Source of the DNA: CAWABB01 sp963780165
GTDB lineage: Bacteria > Bacteroidota > Ignavibacteria > UBA10030 > UBA6906
Reading direction: 5' to 3'
DNA: 64,000 bases
Assembly: GCA_963780165.1 (NCBI GenBank)
Contig: CAWABB010000001.1
Coordinates: forward strand, 372,001-436,000
The position numbers were made by a program, and so were the translations under genes. Numbering within the stretch: the first letter of the stretch is position 1; every line of letters starts with the position of its first letter. The notes under the pieces are model-generated. The model worked only from the letters and a program-made list of their open reading frames with translations. It made no database searches and was not told the origin of the DNA. Shown piece after piece: positions 1 to 8,551 of this stretch.

Positions 1-1
1 G

Positions 2-988
2 ATAGTGGCCGTCGACCAGATCATCTGGCGCCCCGCCACGGTCTGGGCTCAGAAGTTCAAGATGGAGGAGACCGGCAGCGAGGATGTCCCCCGTTCGTTC
101 ATCCTGGAGGTTATGCGAAAGTCCAGACTCCTGCCAATCTTGAGAAGCACAGCAAGGAAGATGATCCGGCCCAGAGTCGCGCCCCGGGCACAGCCACTCC
201 AGCCGCCTGCTCAGTCCGGGGTAGTTGATGCCACCGGCCCTCGAGGGAAACGATGGCTCACTCCGGCAGTCATTCTTCTGAAGACTCTCGGCACCGCGCT
301 TGTGGCGATCGGCCTCTGGCGCTTTGTCGGTCTCCTCGCGAGTCTCCCAGCCGGCGACTGGGCACTCATGTTCAGGGACCTGGGACTGACGGCGACCCGT
401 GTCCTCGCCGCCGTTGCCCTCGGGACCCTGATCATGGTGCCGCTCGGCGTCGTCATCGGGTCAAACGTCCGCCTTGCCAGGCTCCTGCAGCCGGTGGTCC
501 AGATCGCGGCTTCGTTCCCCGCGCCGATGGTATTCCCTGCCGCCCTTCTCCTTCTCACCATGGCGGGCGTCAGCATCCAGGTGGGAGCAGTCGTATTGAT
601 GATGCTGGGGACACAGTGGTACATCCTGTTCAACGTCATCGCAGGCGTCGCGACACTCCCGGGGGAGCTTCGGGAGGCCACGACAGTATTCCGGTTGCCG
701 CGCTGGGACGTCTGGAAGACATTCCTTTTGCCCGGCATTTTTCCCTACCTGATCACCGGCTGGGTGACGGCTGCGGGAGGAGCCTGGAACGCAAGCATTG
801 TGGCCGAGTACGTCCACTACGGCCATACCATTCTTGTGGCAACGGGCCTGGGATCAGCGATTACCCTGGCCACAGACAAGGCCAACTACCCTGCCCTTGC
901 CGCGGGAGTCTTCCTGATGTCCGGAACCGTGGTACTCATCAACAGGATTTTCTGGCGCAGGCTGTATCAGATTGCAGAACGTCGATAG
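2..988 (+). CDS. NitT/TauT-type ABC transporter permease, C-terminal half (5' truncated)
   Basis: Inner-membrane permease of an ABC importer of the nitrate/sulfonate/taurine type. The frame is open to the left edge, so the gene starts upstream of the window. The first ~45 residues (DQIIWRPATVWAQKF...) read like the linker between two permease halves rather than a real N-terminus, which suggests a duplicated, two-domain permease of which only the second half is here. That half has about six hydrophobic segments and an EAA-loop (GELREATTVFRLPRWDVW) that would contact the ATPase. The stop is 11 nt before the ATPase gene start, so the two are co-transcribed. The substrate cannot be read from sequence; no binding protein is in view. 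Confidence 0.85.
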   Translation: MVAVDQIIWRPATVWAQKFKMEETGSEDVPRSFILEVMRKSRLLPILRSTARKMIRPRVAPRAQPLQPPAQSGVVDATGPRGKRWLTPAVILLKTLGTALVAIGLWRFVGLLASLPAGDWALMFRDLGLTATRVLAAVALGTLIMVPLGVVIGSNVRLARLLQPVVQIAASFPAPMVFPAALLLLTMAGVSIQVGAVVLMMLGTQWYILFNVIAGVATLPGELREATTVFRLPRWDVWKTFLLPGIFPYLITGWVTAAGGAWNASIVAEYVHYGHTILVATGLGSAITLATDKANYPALAAGVFLMSGTVVLINRIFWRRLYQIAERR

Positions 989-999
989 GCGGATCCGCT

Positions 1000-2292
1000 A
1001 TGACACAGACATCACCTCCGATTGCGGAAGTCCGGAACGTCCGGAAAGTGTTCGCCCTCCCCGCCGGAAAGGAGATCGCCGTCCTCGACGGCATCTCGCT
1101 CCAGGTGAATCCCGGCGAGATCATCGCGTTGCTCGGTCCGTCAGGCTCGGGGAAATCGACGCTGATGCGGATTCTCACCGGACTCATAGAGCCGACGCAG
1201 GGTCAGGTCGAAGCATACGGAAAACCGCTTCAAGGCTTCCATCCGAGGACCTCGATAGTCTTTCAGAACTTCGCCCTGTTCCCTTGGCTGACTGTTCGTG
1301 AGAACATTACAATTGGCTTGCGCAGGCTCTCCCTCCCGGAGGACGAGGTGGAACGGCGCGTGGCCGCAGCCGTCGATCGCGTGGGGCTCGAGGGATTTGA
1401 GCCGACATATCCGAAAGAACTCTCAGGCGGGATGAAGCAGCGCGTGGGAATTGCCCGTGCGCTCGCGGTCCAGCCGGACCTCCTGTGCATGGACGAACCG
1501 TTCAGCGCGCTCGACGTGCTGACCGCAGAAAACCTCCGGACCGAAGTCCTCAACCTCTGGCTTGACACGACGGTGGGAATTCGAAGCATCCTTTTTGTGA
1601 CGCACGATATCCGCGAGGCCGTGTATCTTGCCAGGCGAATCGTCATCCTGGGATCGCATCCCGGGACGATCAGGCTCATCCTCGACAATGAGCTGCCGTA
1701 TCCGCGCGAGGCCCGATCGGCGGCATTTCAGTTCATGATCGACCGCATCCACGAGATCATTACCAATACGATTCTCCCCGACGTCCCTCCGTCTCCGCTC
1801 GTTCCCCGGAGCCGATCCGTCGAGGCGCTGCCCCGTGTGTTCCCGGGCCAGATCGTCGGTCTCCTCGAGATCCTGTACCACCACGGGGGCAGCCTGGATG
1901 TCTTTGCGCTCGCGGGAACGATCGGGAAGGACTTCGGCTCAACACTCGCCGTCGTCAAGGCGGCCGAGCTGCTCGGGTTCGTCGACACCCCGAAGCAAAA
2001 CGTCGAATTCACCGAGATAGGTCTGACATTTCACCGGGCGCCTCTGAACGAGAGAAAGCGGATGTTTCGCGAACGGCTCCTGTCGCTTCGACTCTTCGAA
2101 GTGCTCACCGGGATGCTGCAGAAGAGCCCGGCCGGCGCTGTCAGGGAGGATCTGATCCTCGAGCAACTCGCCATGGTGCTCCCGAACGAGGATACCGAGG
2201 GGCTCCTGGAAACAGTTGTCGCCTGGGGGCGCTTTGGGGAGCTGGTCGGATACGACGCGCAGGAAGGACTGCTTCGGTTGGAGGCAGCCTAG
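1000..2292 (+). CDS. NitT/TauT-type ABC transporter ATP-binding protein with AAA-associated C-terminal domain
   Basis: Cytoplasmic ATPase partner of the preceding permease, 430 residues. The N-terminal ~260 residues carry the ABC core: Walker A GPSGSGKST, Q-loop, signature LSGGMKQR, Walker B LLCMDEPFSALD and H-loop THD. The remaining ~170 residues match the AAA-associated C-terminal domain seen on a subset of NitT/TauT ATPases. That domain is winged-helix-like and probably regulatory, although its ligand is not known to me. The ATG at 1000 is chosen because it begins just before conserved sequence and 11 nt after the permease stop; an in-frame extension further upstream only reads through the permease gene. 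The next gene is convergent. Confidence 0.9.
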   Translation: MTQTSPPIAEVRNVRKVFALPAGKEIAVLDGISLQVNPGEIIALLGPSGSGKSTLMRILTGLIEPTQGQVEAYGKPLQGFHPRTSIVFQNFALFPWLTVRENITIGLRRLSLPEDEVERRVAAAVDRVGLEGFEPTYPKELSGGMKQRVGIARALAVQPDLLCMDEPFSALDVLTAENLRTEVLNLWLDTTVGIRSILFVTHDIREAVYLARRIVILGSHPGTIRLILDNELPYPREARSAAFQFMIDRIHEIITNTILPDVPPSPLVPRSRSVEALPRVFPGQIVGLLEILYHHGGSLDVFALAGTIGKDFGSTLAVVKAAELLGFVDTPKQNVEFTEIGLTFHRAPLNERKRMFRERLLSLRLFEVLTGMLQKSPAGAVREDLILEQLAMVLPNEDTEGLLETVVAWGRFGELVGYDAQEGLLRLEAA

Positions 2293-2316
2293 AAGATAAG
2301 CTGCTGACGCCTGGGA

Positions 2317-3195
2317 TCAGGCGCAGGGCGTATCGTCGCCCGCCAGCCGGGCGTTGAGTTCTTTCAGGGACGTCCAGCTCTCCATGAGTTCGGGTAGATA
2401 TTCCGTCGAGCCGATGAACGTCCAGATGTAAGCGACGATCGCGAAGATATTGCCTGTAGTGAAGTCGTCGATATCGATCGAGATGTAGAGCACCACGAGA
2501 AAAATCCCCAGCAGAAAAACACGCAGGATGCCGAAGCTGATCCCCGTGAGCCTGGCGATCGCCTGTTCGCTTCCGGCGAGCCTTCCATAGTACGACTCGA
2601 TTTGCTTCAGATCTTTGGTCGCGAAGGCGTCATACGCAGACTCCTTCGTGTCGTGGAGGGTCTCCTGGATGCTTTCGATTCTGGCGCTGAAGACGGAGGT
2701 GAGGAATCCGAGCGGAATCAGGACGACGGCGCAGGCGGCGGCGATCCGCAGATCGAAGAAGGCAAGCGCGATCAACGCGCCGACAATGGCGATGAGCTGC
2801 TCGATGATCTCCGGAAGGCGGTACTGGAAGAAGGTGATGTACTCCCGCATAAGGTCCGCCCGGGCCGCGGTCCGCGAGATGCTGTGGTTGCACTCGAAGC
2901 CGGTGCGGGCGACGTCGAGAGCCATCCCCTTGTAGATCCGGAGGTAGATCCGGGGATCGATGATCCTCCTCACCGATCCGACGCCCGAATTCACCAGGAA
3001 CACCCCGATCCAGATGCAGAGCGGGACAAGAAAAGCGGCAGACGTCGCGGCCAGCGATCTATCGACGAACACATCGATGACGTCACCAAAGACACTCGGT
3101 TCGAGAATCCAGGCGACGTTCTCGATTACGACCAGGCCGAGGGCCAGGAGAATGCTCTTCCGGTACTGCGAGACGAGGTATGCGAGCGGAATCAT
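2317..3195 (-). CDS. stand-alone ABC transporter six-transmembrane domain protein
   Basis: A 292-residue protein that is essentially only the membrane half of an ABC exporter. It has about six transmembrane helices, beginning with LLALGLVVIENVAWILEPSV and including a pair near residues 130-170 and two near 225-265. Its character matches the ABC six-TM family PF13748. No Walker A or signature motif is present, so it carries no nucleotide-binding domain, and none is encoded next to it on this strand. It may pair with a distant ATPase or have a non-transport role. The start ATG at 3195 has no clear Shine-Dalgarno sequence. A weak TTGATT / CATCTT pair lies upstream. It is convergent with the ABC ATPase gene, 24 nt apart. 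Confidence 0.75.
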   Translation of the reverse strand: MIPLAYLVSQYRKSILLALGLVVIENVAWILEPSVFGDVIDVFVDRSLAATSAAFLVPLCIWIGVFLVNSGVGSVRRIIDPRIYLRIYKGMALDVARTGFECNHSISRTAARADLMREYITFFQYRLPEIIEQLIAIVGALIALAFFDLRIAAACAVVLIPLGFLTSVFSARIESIQETLHDTKESAYDAFATKDLKQIESYYGRLAGSEQAIARLTGISFGILRVFLLGIFLVVLYISIDIDDFTTGNIFAIVAYIWTFIGSTEYLPELMESWTSLKELNARLAGDDTPCA

Positions 3196-3246
3196 GGCAG
3201 GACGCGCGCAAGATGCTAAATGCCCCGTCCTGAATCAAGGGTACGG

Positions 3247-4707
3247 CTACTTCAAAAGGGTCATTCGCCGTGTCTGGACAAAGGACCCTGCTTCGAGCCG
3301 ATACAGATACACACCGCTCGCTGCCGTACCGCCATTCCACCGGACCCGATGCCTTCCGGCTTCCTTCTGCCCGTCGAGCAGGACAGCCAGGAGCTTCCCG
3401 ACGGAATCATAGACAACCAGTCGCACATGTCCTGCGGCAGGGATCTGAAATTCGATTTCCGTCGCGGGATTGAATGGGTTAGGATAATTCTGTTGGAGAG
3501 CGAACTCCTTCGGTTGCCCATCCTCCCCCTCCCCAACCTGCAGTGGCTCAGCCTGGTTAATCCAGAGGTCAACGACATGCCCCCTCCAGTTGGCCCCGAA
3601 CAGACCTTTGCTCCCGTTCCCGTCGATGTCGAGCACGCGCATCCCGTGAGACCCTGTCACCGCTATGACCCGCTTCCTCCAGGTTTGTCCCTGGCCCCCG
3701 TTCAGGAATACCTTCACCTCAGCCGGTGTCAAACCCGAGTTCATCTTCGCGGTGGCAAAATCCATCCTGCCGTCAAGGTTGAAATCGGCAGCACACATCG
3801 AATGGTGAACCGTTTCAACACTGTCCTCGACAATGTGCTCGGTCCAGTCTGACCGGGTTGGATCGGCCGGAGCCTCGAACCAGGAAATCCGGTACATGCC
3901 GCCGATCGGCTCCGATGGCGAGAGAACGATGTCCAGCCGGGAATCCCCATCGATGTCCGCCGCATCCAGCGCCACCGAGCGGTACGTGTACGTCGAGGTG
4001 TACTGGTGGGGAATCCATGTTGTGCCATCACCGGCATTCTCGAACCAGAGCCCGTTGATGAGGATGTCCGGCCGTGCGTCCCGGTTGAGGTCCAGGACTT
4101 TCAAACCTTCGCCGTTGACACACGGGACTAGATATCGTGACCATTGCGACGTTGAGGTCTGGAGATAGATACGCAAGGTGTCGCCGTCGCTCGGAGCGAA
4201 TGCTTCCTGGTTCCTGCCTACGATATCAATCCGGCCGTCGCGGTTCAAATCTGCGATCTCGATATCGTGCAACGAGACCTCCTCGATGGTTGCGTCAGCC
4301 CATATCGCACCAGAGGAACCGGGGTTTTTGAACCACGCCAGCCGCGGCTTCCCGGAGGCGTCGGTCCCGAGGCTGACGACATCCATGCGGCCGTCGCGAT
4401 CGACATCTCCAGCTTCATGATCGGTCCGGAAACCGGGCAGGTCAGAGATGACATGCGGGACCCAGGAGGGGTTCTGGTACCACACCAAGCCGCCCGAGAC
4501 ATATCCGCCGACGATGAGGTCAGGAGCACCATCGCCGTTCAGGTCACCGACCGCCTTGCCCCAGGGGTCTTGCGGGCCTGTGGGATCGACGACCACGTGA
4601 TCGAATGACACCGGAAGCTGCCCCCGGCCGACGGCGGGCAGGCAGAGGATAAGGAACAGGACGGACAGAATTGCCCGTGACAGTTGTTTTCCTGGGAACG
4701 AATGCAT
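3247..4707 (-). CDS. secreted FG-GAP/VCBS repeat protein with T9SS type A sorting domain
   Basis: A 486-residue exported protein. The N-terminus (MHSFPGKQLSRAILSVLFLILCLP) is a signal peptide. The body is a repeat of about seven calcium-loop-like motifs such as DLNGDGAPD, DVDRDGRMD, DLNRDGRID, DIDGDSRLD and DFNLDGRMD, typical of FG-GAP/VCBS beta-propellers. The last ~85 residues start with LQQNYPNPFNP and end with SGVYLYRLEAG...RMTLLK, the FlgD-like/T9SS sorting domain common in Ignavibacteria and relatives. The ATG at 4707 is preferred over an upstream in-frame codon because a G-rich ribosome site (AGGGGGG) lies 8 nt before it and the signal peptide begins there. The function beyond a surface or secreted propeller is unknown. 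Confidence 0.85.
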   Translation of the reverse strand: MHSFPGKQLSRAILSVLFLILCLPAVGRGQLPVSFDHVVVDPTGPQDPWGKAVGDLNGDGAPDLIVGGYVSGGLVWYQNPSWVPHVISDLPGFRTDHEAGDVDRDGRMDVVSLGTDASGKPRLAWFKNPGSSGAIWADATIEEVSLHDIEIADLNRDGRIDIVGRNQEAFAPSDGDTLRIYLQTSTSQWSRYLVPCVNGEGLKVLDLNRDARPDILINGLWFENAGDGTTWIPHQYTSTYTYRSVALDAADIDGDSRLDIVLSPSEPIGGMYRISWFEAPADPTRSDWTEHIVEDSVETVHHSMCAADFNLDGRMDFATAKMNSGLTPAEVKVFLNGGQGQTWRKRVIAVTGSHGMRVLDIDGNGSKGLFGANWRGHVVDLWINQAEPLQVGEGEDGQPKEFALQQNYPNPFNPATEIEFQIPAAGHVRLVVYDSVGKLLAVLLDGQKEAGRHRVRWNGGTAASGVYLYRLEAGSFVQTRRMTLLK

Positions 4708-5033
4708 AGCGCAACCCCCCCTATAAAGAGGAAACGAACAGGACAACCGGGAAAAGGAAATGATCAGGCCCTACAATCTCACACACACGGCGGGAGTGAA
4801 GTGGGTGTATGTAGATAAGAAAAGGGTCGGCCTCCTCCTAGTTAATTTTCGTTAAATTTGGGGGATATGTTCCCGGGCGCGGCTTGACTCTATCCGATCA
4901 GTTCCGTACGCTTCGCCGGACGGTCCGGTCTGCCTTCCCTCTCCCCCCCGCGTCATGGAGCTCCCGAGGCGGGCGTGCAGCCGCATCGATCCCTGGTGTA
5001 CATCTCAATGTACTTTACGGTCAGGAGGTCACA
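4708..5033. other. 326-bp intergenic region between divergent genes
   Basis: This gap separates the leftward FG-GAP gene and the rightward small membrane protein gene, so it should hold both promoters. I see no convincing TTGAnn-N17-TATATT pair like those elsewhere in the window. A TAAATTTG at 4853-4860 fits the Bacteroidetes -7 element TAnnTTTG but lacks the upstream TTTG. A TTGACT (4884-4889) with TACGCT 17 bp later is weak. The 14-mer CGCGGCTTGACTCT (4878-4891) recurs upstream of the gene at 7042. No coding signal is visible. Confidence 0.4.
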
Positions 5034-5297
5034 ATGAAACTGCGCGTGCGTGCCTTTGGACTGGCGACAGGAGTTGTGGCGGGGCTTTTCGTTTTGTTCG
5101 TCACACTGGTATCCATCTGGTTCGGGCGGGGGGAGACAATCGACGCGTTGGTTGTCCCCTTCCCCGGCTTCTCCCGGAGCATCGGCGGTGCGATCGTCGG
5201 TCTGATCTGGGGGTTCGTGGACGGCTTCATCGGGGGCGCGCTACTCGCCTGGCTCTACAACCGGTTCGCAACCACGCTCTTCGCGCAGAAAGCTTGA
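5034..5297 (+). CDS. small two-helix membrane protein ('bacteriophage holin'-annotated family)
   Basis: An 87-residue membrane protein with an N-terminal hydrophobic helix (LATGVVAGLFVLFVTLVSIWF) and a second, glycine-rich segment (IGGAIVGLIWGFVDGFIGGALLAWLYNRF). This layout (MKLRVRAF..., then GxxxGxxxGFxDGxxGGxxxAWLYN) resembles small proteins widely labelled 'bacteriophage holin' in Bacteroidota-group genomes. There is no phage context here, so a lysis role should not be assumed. The ATG at 5034 is fixed by a perfect AGGAGG at 5023-5028. It stands alone, followed by hairpins and then a convergent gene. Confidence 0.7.
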   Translation: MKLRVRAFGLATGVVAGLFVLFVTLVSIWFGRGETIDALVVPFPGFSRSIGGAIVGLIWGFVDGFIGGALLAWLYNRFATTLFAQKA

Positions 5298-5389
5298 CCC
5301 CGCGCGAGCCTGCCGGCTTCTTCCCATTGCTCCGTCCCCGGCGAGCATCCATCCGTCGGCTCTCCGGGACGCGAGACCCCTGAAACGCG

Positions 5390-5454
5390 TCGCGTCCCGC
5401 TCGGGGCGGGACGCGAGGGAAATCGTGCCCTGGGCGTGGCTGCCGCCCACGCCC
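5390..5454. terminator. two tandem hairpins between convergent genes
   Basis: The first hairpin has a perfect 11-bp stem (TCGCGTCCCGC at 5390-5400, GCGGGACGCGA at 5406-5416) with a 5-nt loop. The second has an 8-bp stem (GGGCGTGG at 5432-5439, CCACGCCC at 5447-5454). They lie between the ends of the small membrane protein gene (+) and the dipeptidase gene (-). Neither is followed by a clear T-run, so they may be transcript-end stabilisers or weak or factor-assisted terminators. Confidence 0.5.
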
Positions 5455-5473
5455 GGAGGCTGTCAGGACAATG

Positions 5474-6859
5474 TCAGCGGCGCTTCCCGTCCATGAAATG
5501 CGGGAGCTCGTGCAAAAAATGGACGGAGGTGCGGATCCCGCCGAAGAAGTTCTCCAGGTTCAGGAACTCGTTGGGTGCGTGGGCGTTTTCGTCCGGGAGC
5601 CCGAACCCGAGAAGCACGGTGTCGATTCCGAGAAGCTGCTTGAACTGGACGACAATCGGGATGGACCCGCCTTCGCGCTGGTACAACGGCTTCTTCCCGA
5701 ATCCCTTCTGCAGCGCGGCCACGGCCGCCTTGACGCCCGGGCTGTCGATCGGCGTTATCGCCGGCTCGCCTCCGTGCAGCGAGCGGACCGTCACTGAAAC
5801 GGTCTTGGGCGCGAGTTTCTTGATATGCTTCGCAAACAGCTTCGCGACTTTCACCGCAGATTGATTCGGGACGAGCCGCATGGAAATCTTCGCGGAGGCC
5901 TTTGAAGGGAGCACGGTCTTCGCGCCCTCGCCGGTGAACCCACCCACGATGCCGTTGCACTCGAGCGTGGGCCGTGCCCAGACGCGCTCCAGGGTGGTGA
6001 ATCCTTTCTCGCCATACAGCTGTTTGACGCCGAGGTCCCGCGCGTACTCCTTCTCCTTGAACGGAAGTTTCTTGTAGGCCACGCGCTCCTTCTTCGTCAG
6101 CGGGAGCACGTCCCTGTAGAAGCCGGGAATTGTCACGCGGCCGTTCTTGTCGTGCAGCTGCGCAATGATCTCGGCGAGCGCCTGGATGGGGTTATGCACC
6201 GTTCCCCCGAAGGAGCCGGAATGCAGATCCTTGTTCGGGCCGACGAGATCAATCTGCATGTACGCGAGCCCGCGCAACCCGTAGCAGATCGAAGGAACCC
6301 CCTTCTTGAACATCGAGGAATCCGAGATCAGCACCAGGTCGGCCTTCAGGAGATCCTTGTGCTCGCCAACGAATGATTCGAGGTGCTCGCTTCCGATCTC
6401 CTCTTCCCCTTCAATCAACAGCTTGAGGTTCACCGGCAACTGGCCCGCGTTCTTCATGATCGCTTCGATGGCCTTCAAATGAATGAAGACCTGCCCCTTG
6501 TCGTCTGCCGCGCCGCGCGCATACAGGTTCCCGCTGCGGACGGTCCCCTGGAACGGCGGCGACTCCCACAGATCGAGAGGCTCGGCCGGCTGAACATCGT
6601 AATGCCCGTAGAGAAGGACGGTCGGCTTGTCCGGGGCGTGCAACCAGTCACCATACACAATCGGGTGTCCCGCGGTTTGAAAGAGCTGGACATTGTCCAT
6701 GCCGACAATGCGCATGTGGTCCGCCACCCAGTCTGCACATCGCCTGACATCGGCGGCATTCTGGGGATGCGTGCTGACACTGGGGATGGCAAGGAAGTCG
6801 TTCAGTTCACGGAGGTAACGGTCCTTGTGAGTCTCCAGGAACGAAAAAATCGATTCCAT
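5474..6859 (-). CDS. M20/M25/M40 family dipeptidase (zinc metallopeptidase)
   Basis: A 461-residue cytosolic di-zinc peptidase, the usual length for the carnosinase-like M20 dipeptidases. Metal and catalytic motifs are in order: GHYDVQP (His ligand plus catalytic Asp), GAADDKG (bridging Asp), IEGEEEIGS (general base Glu-Glu), SDSS (Asp ligand) and HAPNE near the C-terminus (His ligand). The dimerisation/lid domain lies between, with a conserved LHSGSFGG stretch. The ATG at 6859 is chosen because GGAG sits 7 nt upstream; an in-frame TTG at 6877 would extend it by six residues. It is monocistronic, with its own promoter at 6907-6935. It likely recycles peptides; substrate range is unknown. Confidence 0.92.
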   Translation of the reverse strand: MESIFSFLETHKDRYLRELNDFLAIPSVSTHPQNAADVRRCADWVADHMRIVGMDNVQLFQTAGHPIVYGDWLHAPDKPTVLLYGHYDVQPAEPLDLWESPPFQGTVRSGNLYARGAADDKGQVFIHLKAIEAIMKNAGQLPVNLKLLIEGEEEIGSEHLESFVGEHKDLLKADLVLISDSSMFKKGVPSICYGLRGLAYMQIDLVGPNKDLHSGSFGGTVHNPIQALAEIIAQLHDKNGRVTIPGFYRDVLPLTKKERVAYKKLPFKEKEYARDLGVKQLYGEKGFTTLERVWARPTLECNGIVGGFTGEGAKTVLPSKASAKISMRLVPNQSAVKVAKLFAKHIKKLAPKTVSVTVRSLHGGEPAITPIDSPGVKAAVAALQKGFGKKPLYQREGGSIPIVVQFKQLLGIDTVLLGFGLPDENAHAPNEFLNLENFFGGIRTSVHFLHELPHFMDGKRR

Positions 6860-6906
6860 CTGATGCTCCGGTGACAATGAGCTTTTTTGGGAGGGGCTTT
6901 GTGACG

Positions 6907-6935
6907 AATATACGCAGGAGATTCGTGAGGTACAA
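6907..6935 (-). promoter_or_regulatory. predicted promoter of the M20 dipeptidase gene
   Basis: Reading leftward: -35 TTGTAC (6930-6935), 17-bp spacer, -10 TATATT (6907-6912). It lies 47 nt upstream of the dipeptidase ATG. The -35 is a poor match beyond TTG, but the -10 and spacing match the pattern seen at other operon heads in this window. Confidence 0.5.
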
Positions 6936-7041
6936 TAGAATCCTGCGTTGCCACGCCGTCATTTTGCGTTTTTGGCGGGGTACGCCCATGGGTGACCGCC
7001 ACGCGGCTTGACTCTCACAGGTCATTTGGATACTGTTGACC

Positions 7042-7434
7042 ATGATCCCAGAACACGTCTGGCTTGCGACAGCGGTCGCCACGGTGCCAGCGGTCCTCCT
7101 GGACATGGCGTCGGGCATGATCCAGAGGTGGCAGATCAGGCGAGGCGGAGGGGAACCCGGGGATTCGATCGGCCCGTTCGGGCGATTCCTTCTCAGCCTT
7201 GTGCAAAACGCCTTCGTTCTGGGGGGGCTCAGCTTCCTGTACTTCCGGCTCTGGGCCGGTTCAGGGAGGGCCTTCCTGTACGTCGCCGTCGTGTGGCTGC
7301 TGATCTCCATCCCGGCCCTGCTCCTGTCGCGGGCGATGGATGATACCCAGCAGAGGATCATGACCATCAGGGCCCTCTCATTGCTTTTCAAGGCTGCGGC
7401 GCTCTCCATCTCCCTGGCATATTTCATCGGGTAG
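7042..7434 (+). CDS. uncharacterised small integral membrane protein
   Basis: A 130-residue protein with about four hydrophobic segments (near residues 8-25, 48-70, 76-95 and 110-128), separated by short charged loops. I do not recognise a family. The ATG at 7042 follows a TTGACT (7008-7013) and TACTGT (7031-7036) pair with a 17-bp spacer. If that is a real promoter, the mRNA would begin at or next to the ATG, since no good ribosome site is present. It ends 7 nt before the alpha/beta hydrolase gene and is surely co-transcribed with it, so the pair may act together. Nothing in it suggests a catalytic site. Confidence 0.6.
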   Translation: MIPEHVWLATAVATVPAVLLDMASGMIQRWQIRRGGGEPGDSIGPFGRFLLSLVQNAFVLGGLSFLYFRLWAGSGRAFLYVAVVWLLISIPALLLSRAMDDTQQRIMTIRALSLLFKAAALSISLAYFIG

Positions 7435-7441
7435 GCCACTC

Positions 7442-8236
7442 ATGAAAGCACTCCTCCCAAGCGGCGCCATCGAATATGCGGATACCGGCAACCGGTCCGC
7501 AGTGCCGGTCGTGTTCCTCCACGGCTTCCCTTTCAGCCACGAAATGTGGGCACCGCAGCTCGGTCCGGTCGGGCAGACGCACAGGGCCATTGCCTATGAC
7601 ATCCGCGGGCATGGCATGAGCGACATCGGCGACGGCCAGTACACCATCGACGGCCACGTGGACGATCTCTTCGCGCTCCTGGACCTCCTCAGCATCCAGG
7701 AATGCGTTGTGGTCGGTCTCTCGATGGGTGGGTATATCTCGCTCAGGGCGCTGGAGCGGGAGCCGGGGCGGTTCAAAGGCGCAGTGCTGTGCGATACGAA
7801 GAGTGAAGCGGACACGAACGAGTCGAAGGTGAAGCGGTTCGAAACGATGAAGGCGGTGAAGCGCAGCGGCTCGGTGGAGTTTGCGGAAGGGTTCGCGCGC
7901 GCGGTGTTCTGGGAAGGGACCTTCACCGCAAAACCCGATGTGGTCGCCTCGATCAAGCGGGTGATGGGGAGAACGCCGCCGCTGGCGATTGCCGGGACGC
8001 TGCTCGCGCTGGCCGCGCGCACCGACACGACGCCGTCACTCGGCTCGATCTCCGTCCCCACCCTGATTCTGGTCGGAGAGCACGACGCCGTCACACCTCC
8101 CGCAGCATCCAGGGCGATGCACGAACGCATCCCGGGTTCGCACATGCACGTGATCCCTGCCGCGGGTCACATGAGCAACATCGAGAACCCCGAAGTGTTC
8201 AACGAACAGCTGCTGGCGTTCCTCAAACGCTTCTAG
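7442..8236 (+). CDS. alpha/beta hydrolase
   Basis: A 264-residue cytosolic alpha/beta-hydrolase fold enzyme, normal length for the family. The oxyanion region is FLHGFPFSHEMW, the nucleophile elbow is GLSMGG (Ser near residue 95), the acid is in LVGEHDAVTPP and the catalytic His in PAAGHMSNIENP. The complete triad implies an active hydrolase. The family includes esterases, lactonases such as 3-oxoadipate enol-lactonase, and haloperoxidase-like enzymes, and sequence alone does not separate these. There are no aromatic-degradation genes nearby to favour the lactonase label. It is second in a two-gene operon with a small membrane protein. Confidence 0.88.
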   Translation: MKALLPSGAIEYADTGNRSAVPVVFLHGFPFSHEMWAPQLGPVGQTHRAIAYDIRGHGMSDIGDGQYTIDGHVDDLFALLDLLSIQECVVVGLSMGGYISLRALEREPGRFKGAVLCDTKSEADTNESKVKRFETMKAVKRSGSVEFAEGFARAVFWEGTFTAKPDVVASIKRVMGRTPPLAIAGTLLALAARTDTTPSLGSISVPTLILVGEHDAVTPPAASRAMHERIPGSHMHVIPAAGHMSNIENPEVFNEQLLAFLKRF

Positions 8237-8302
8237 GCGTTCGGGCTCGTGCCCCTCCAATGGGTACTTGCCATAGACACAAAGGGGCCAGTGCCCGTGC
8301 CA

Positions 8303-8320
8303 ACCCGTTGTGTCGAACGG
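8303..8320. terminator. weak hairpin between convergent genes
   Basis: CCCGTT (8303-8308) pairs with AACGGG (8315-8320) across a 6-nt loop, in the 114-bp gap between the alpha/beta hydrolase gene (+) and the DUF5989 gene (-). There is no T-run on either side, so terminator function is uncertain. Confidence 0.25.
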
Positions 8321-8350
8321 GCGCTGTAGCACATGATAGTTGGCGCGGCA

Positions 8351-8536
8351 CTAGAACAGCGTGTAGATGAACGGCGCCAGCGCCGACCCCTGCGTGAACA
8401 CCACGAGAAGTCCGAGCAAGAGCAGCATGAGGATGATCGGACCCAGCCACCACTTCTTCCGCACCTTCATGAAGTCCCAGAGCTCGCCAAGGATGGTGAG
8501 CTTCCCGCCGCGTCCCGCTGTCTTCCGTCGTGCCAT
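8351..8536 (-). CDS. DUF5989 family single-helix protein (SxtK-like position)
   Basis: A 61-residue protein with a basic N-terminus, an amphipathic start (LGELWDFMKVRKKWW) and one transmembrane helix (LGPIILMLLLLGLLVVF) ending in GSALAPFIYTLF. This matches the DUF5989 pattern, where the C-terminal SALAPFIYTLF is characteristic. Small proteins of this kind accompany SxtJ and O-carbamoyltransferases in many gene clusters. In the saxitoxin cluster the equivalent position is occupied by SxtK. It is the last gene of the carB-carbamoyltransferase-SxtJ operon, 15 nt after SxtJ. Function is unknown; it may anchor or scaffold the carbamoyltransferase at the membrane. Confidence 0.8.
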   Translation of the reverse strand: MARRKTAGRGGKLTILGELWDFMKVRKKWWLGPIILMLLLLGLLVVFTQGSALAPFIYTLF

Positions 8537-8551
8537 GAGGTGTGTCCCTGA

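Noticed and set aside
2308..2323. CGCCT/AGGCG hairpin between convergent genes as a terminator
   Set aside because: The 5-bp stem is short, has no T-run and overlaps the end of a coding region; chance is likely in GC-rich DNA.
4853..4860. TAAATTTG as a Bacteroidetes-type promoter
   Set aside because: No TTTG element at the right distance upstream, and other promoters in the window follow a different pattern.
5034..5297. The small 'holin'-type protein as evidence for a prophage
   Set aside because: No phage structural, integrase or lysin genes are nearby. The family label is based on topology and occurs widely outside phages.
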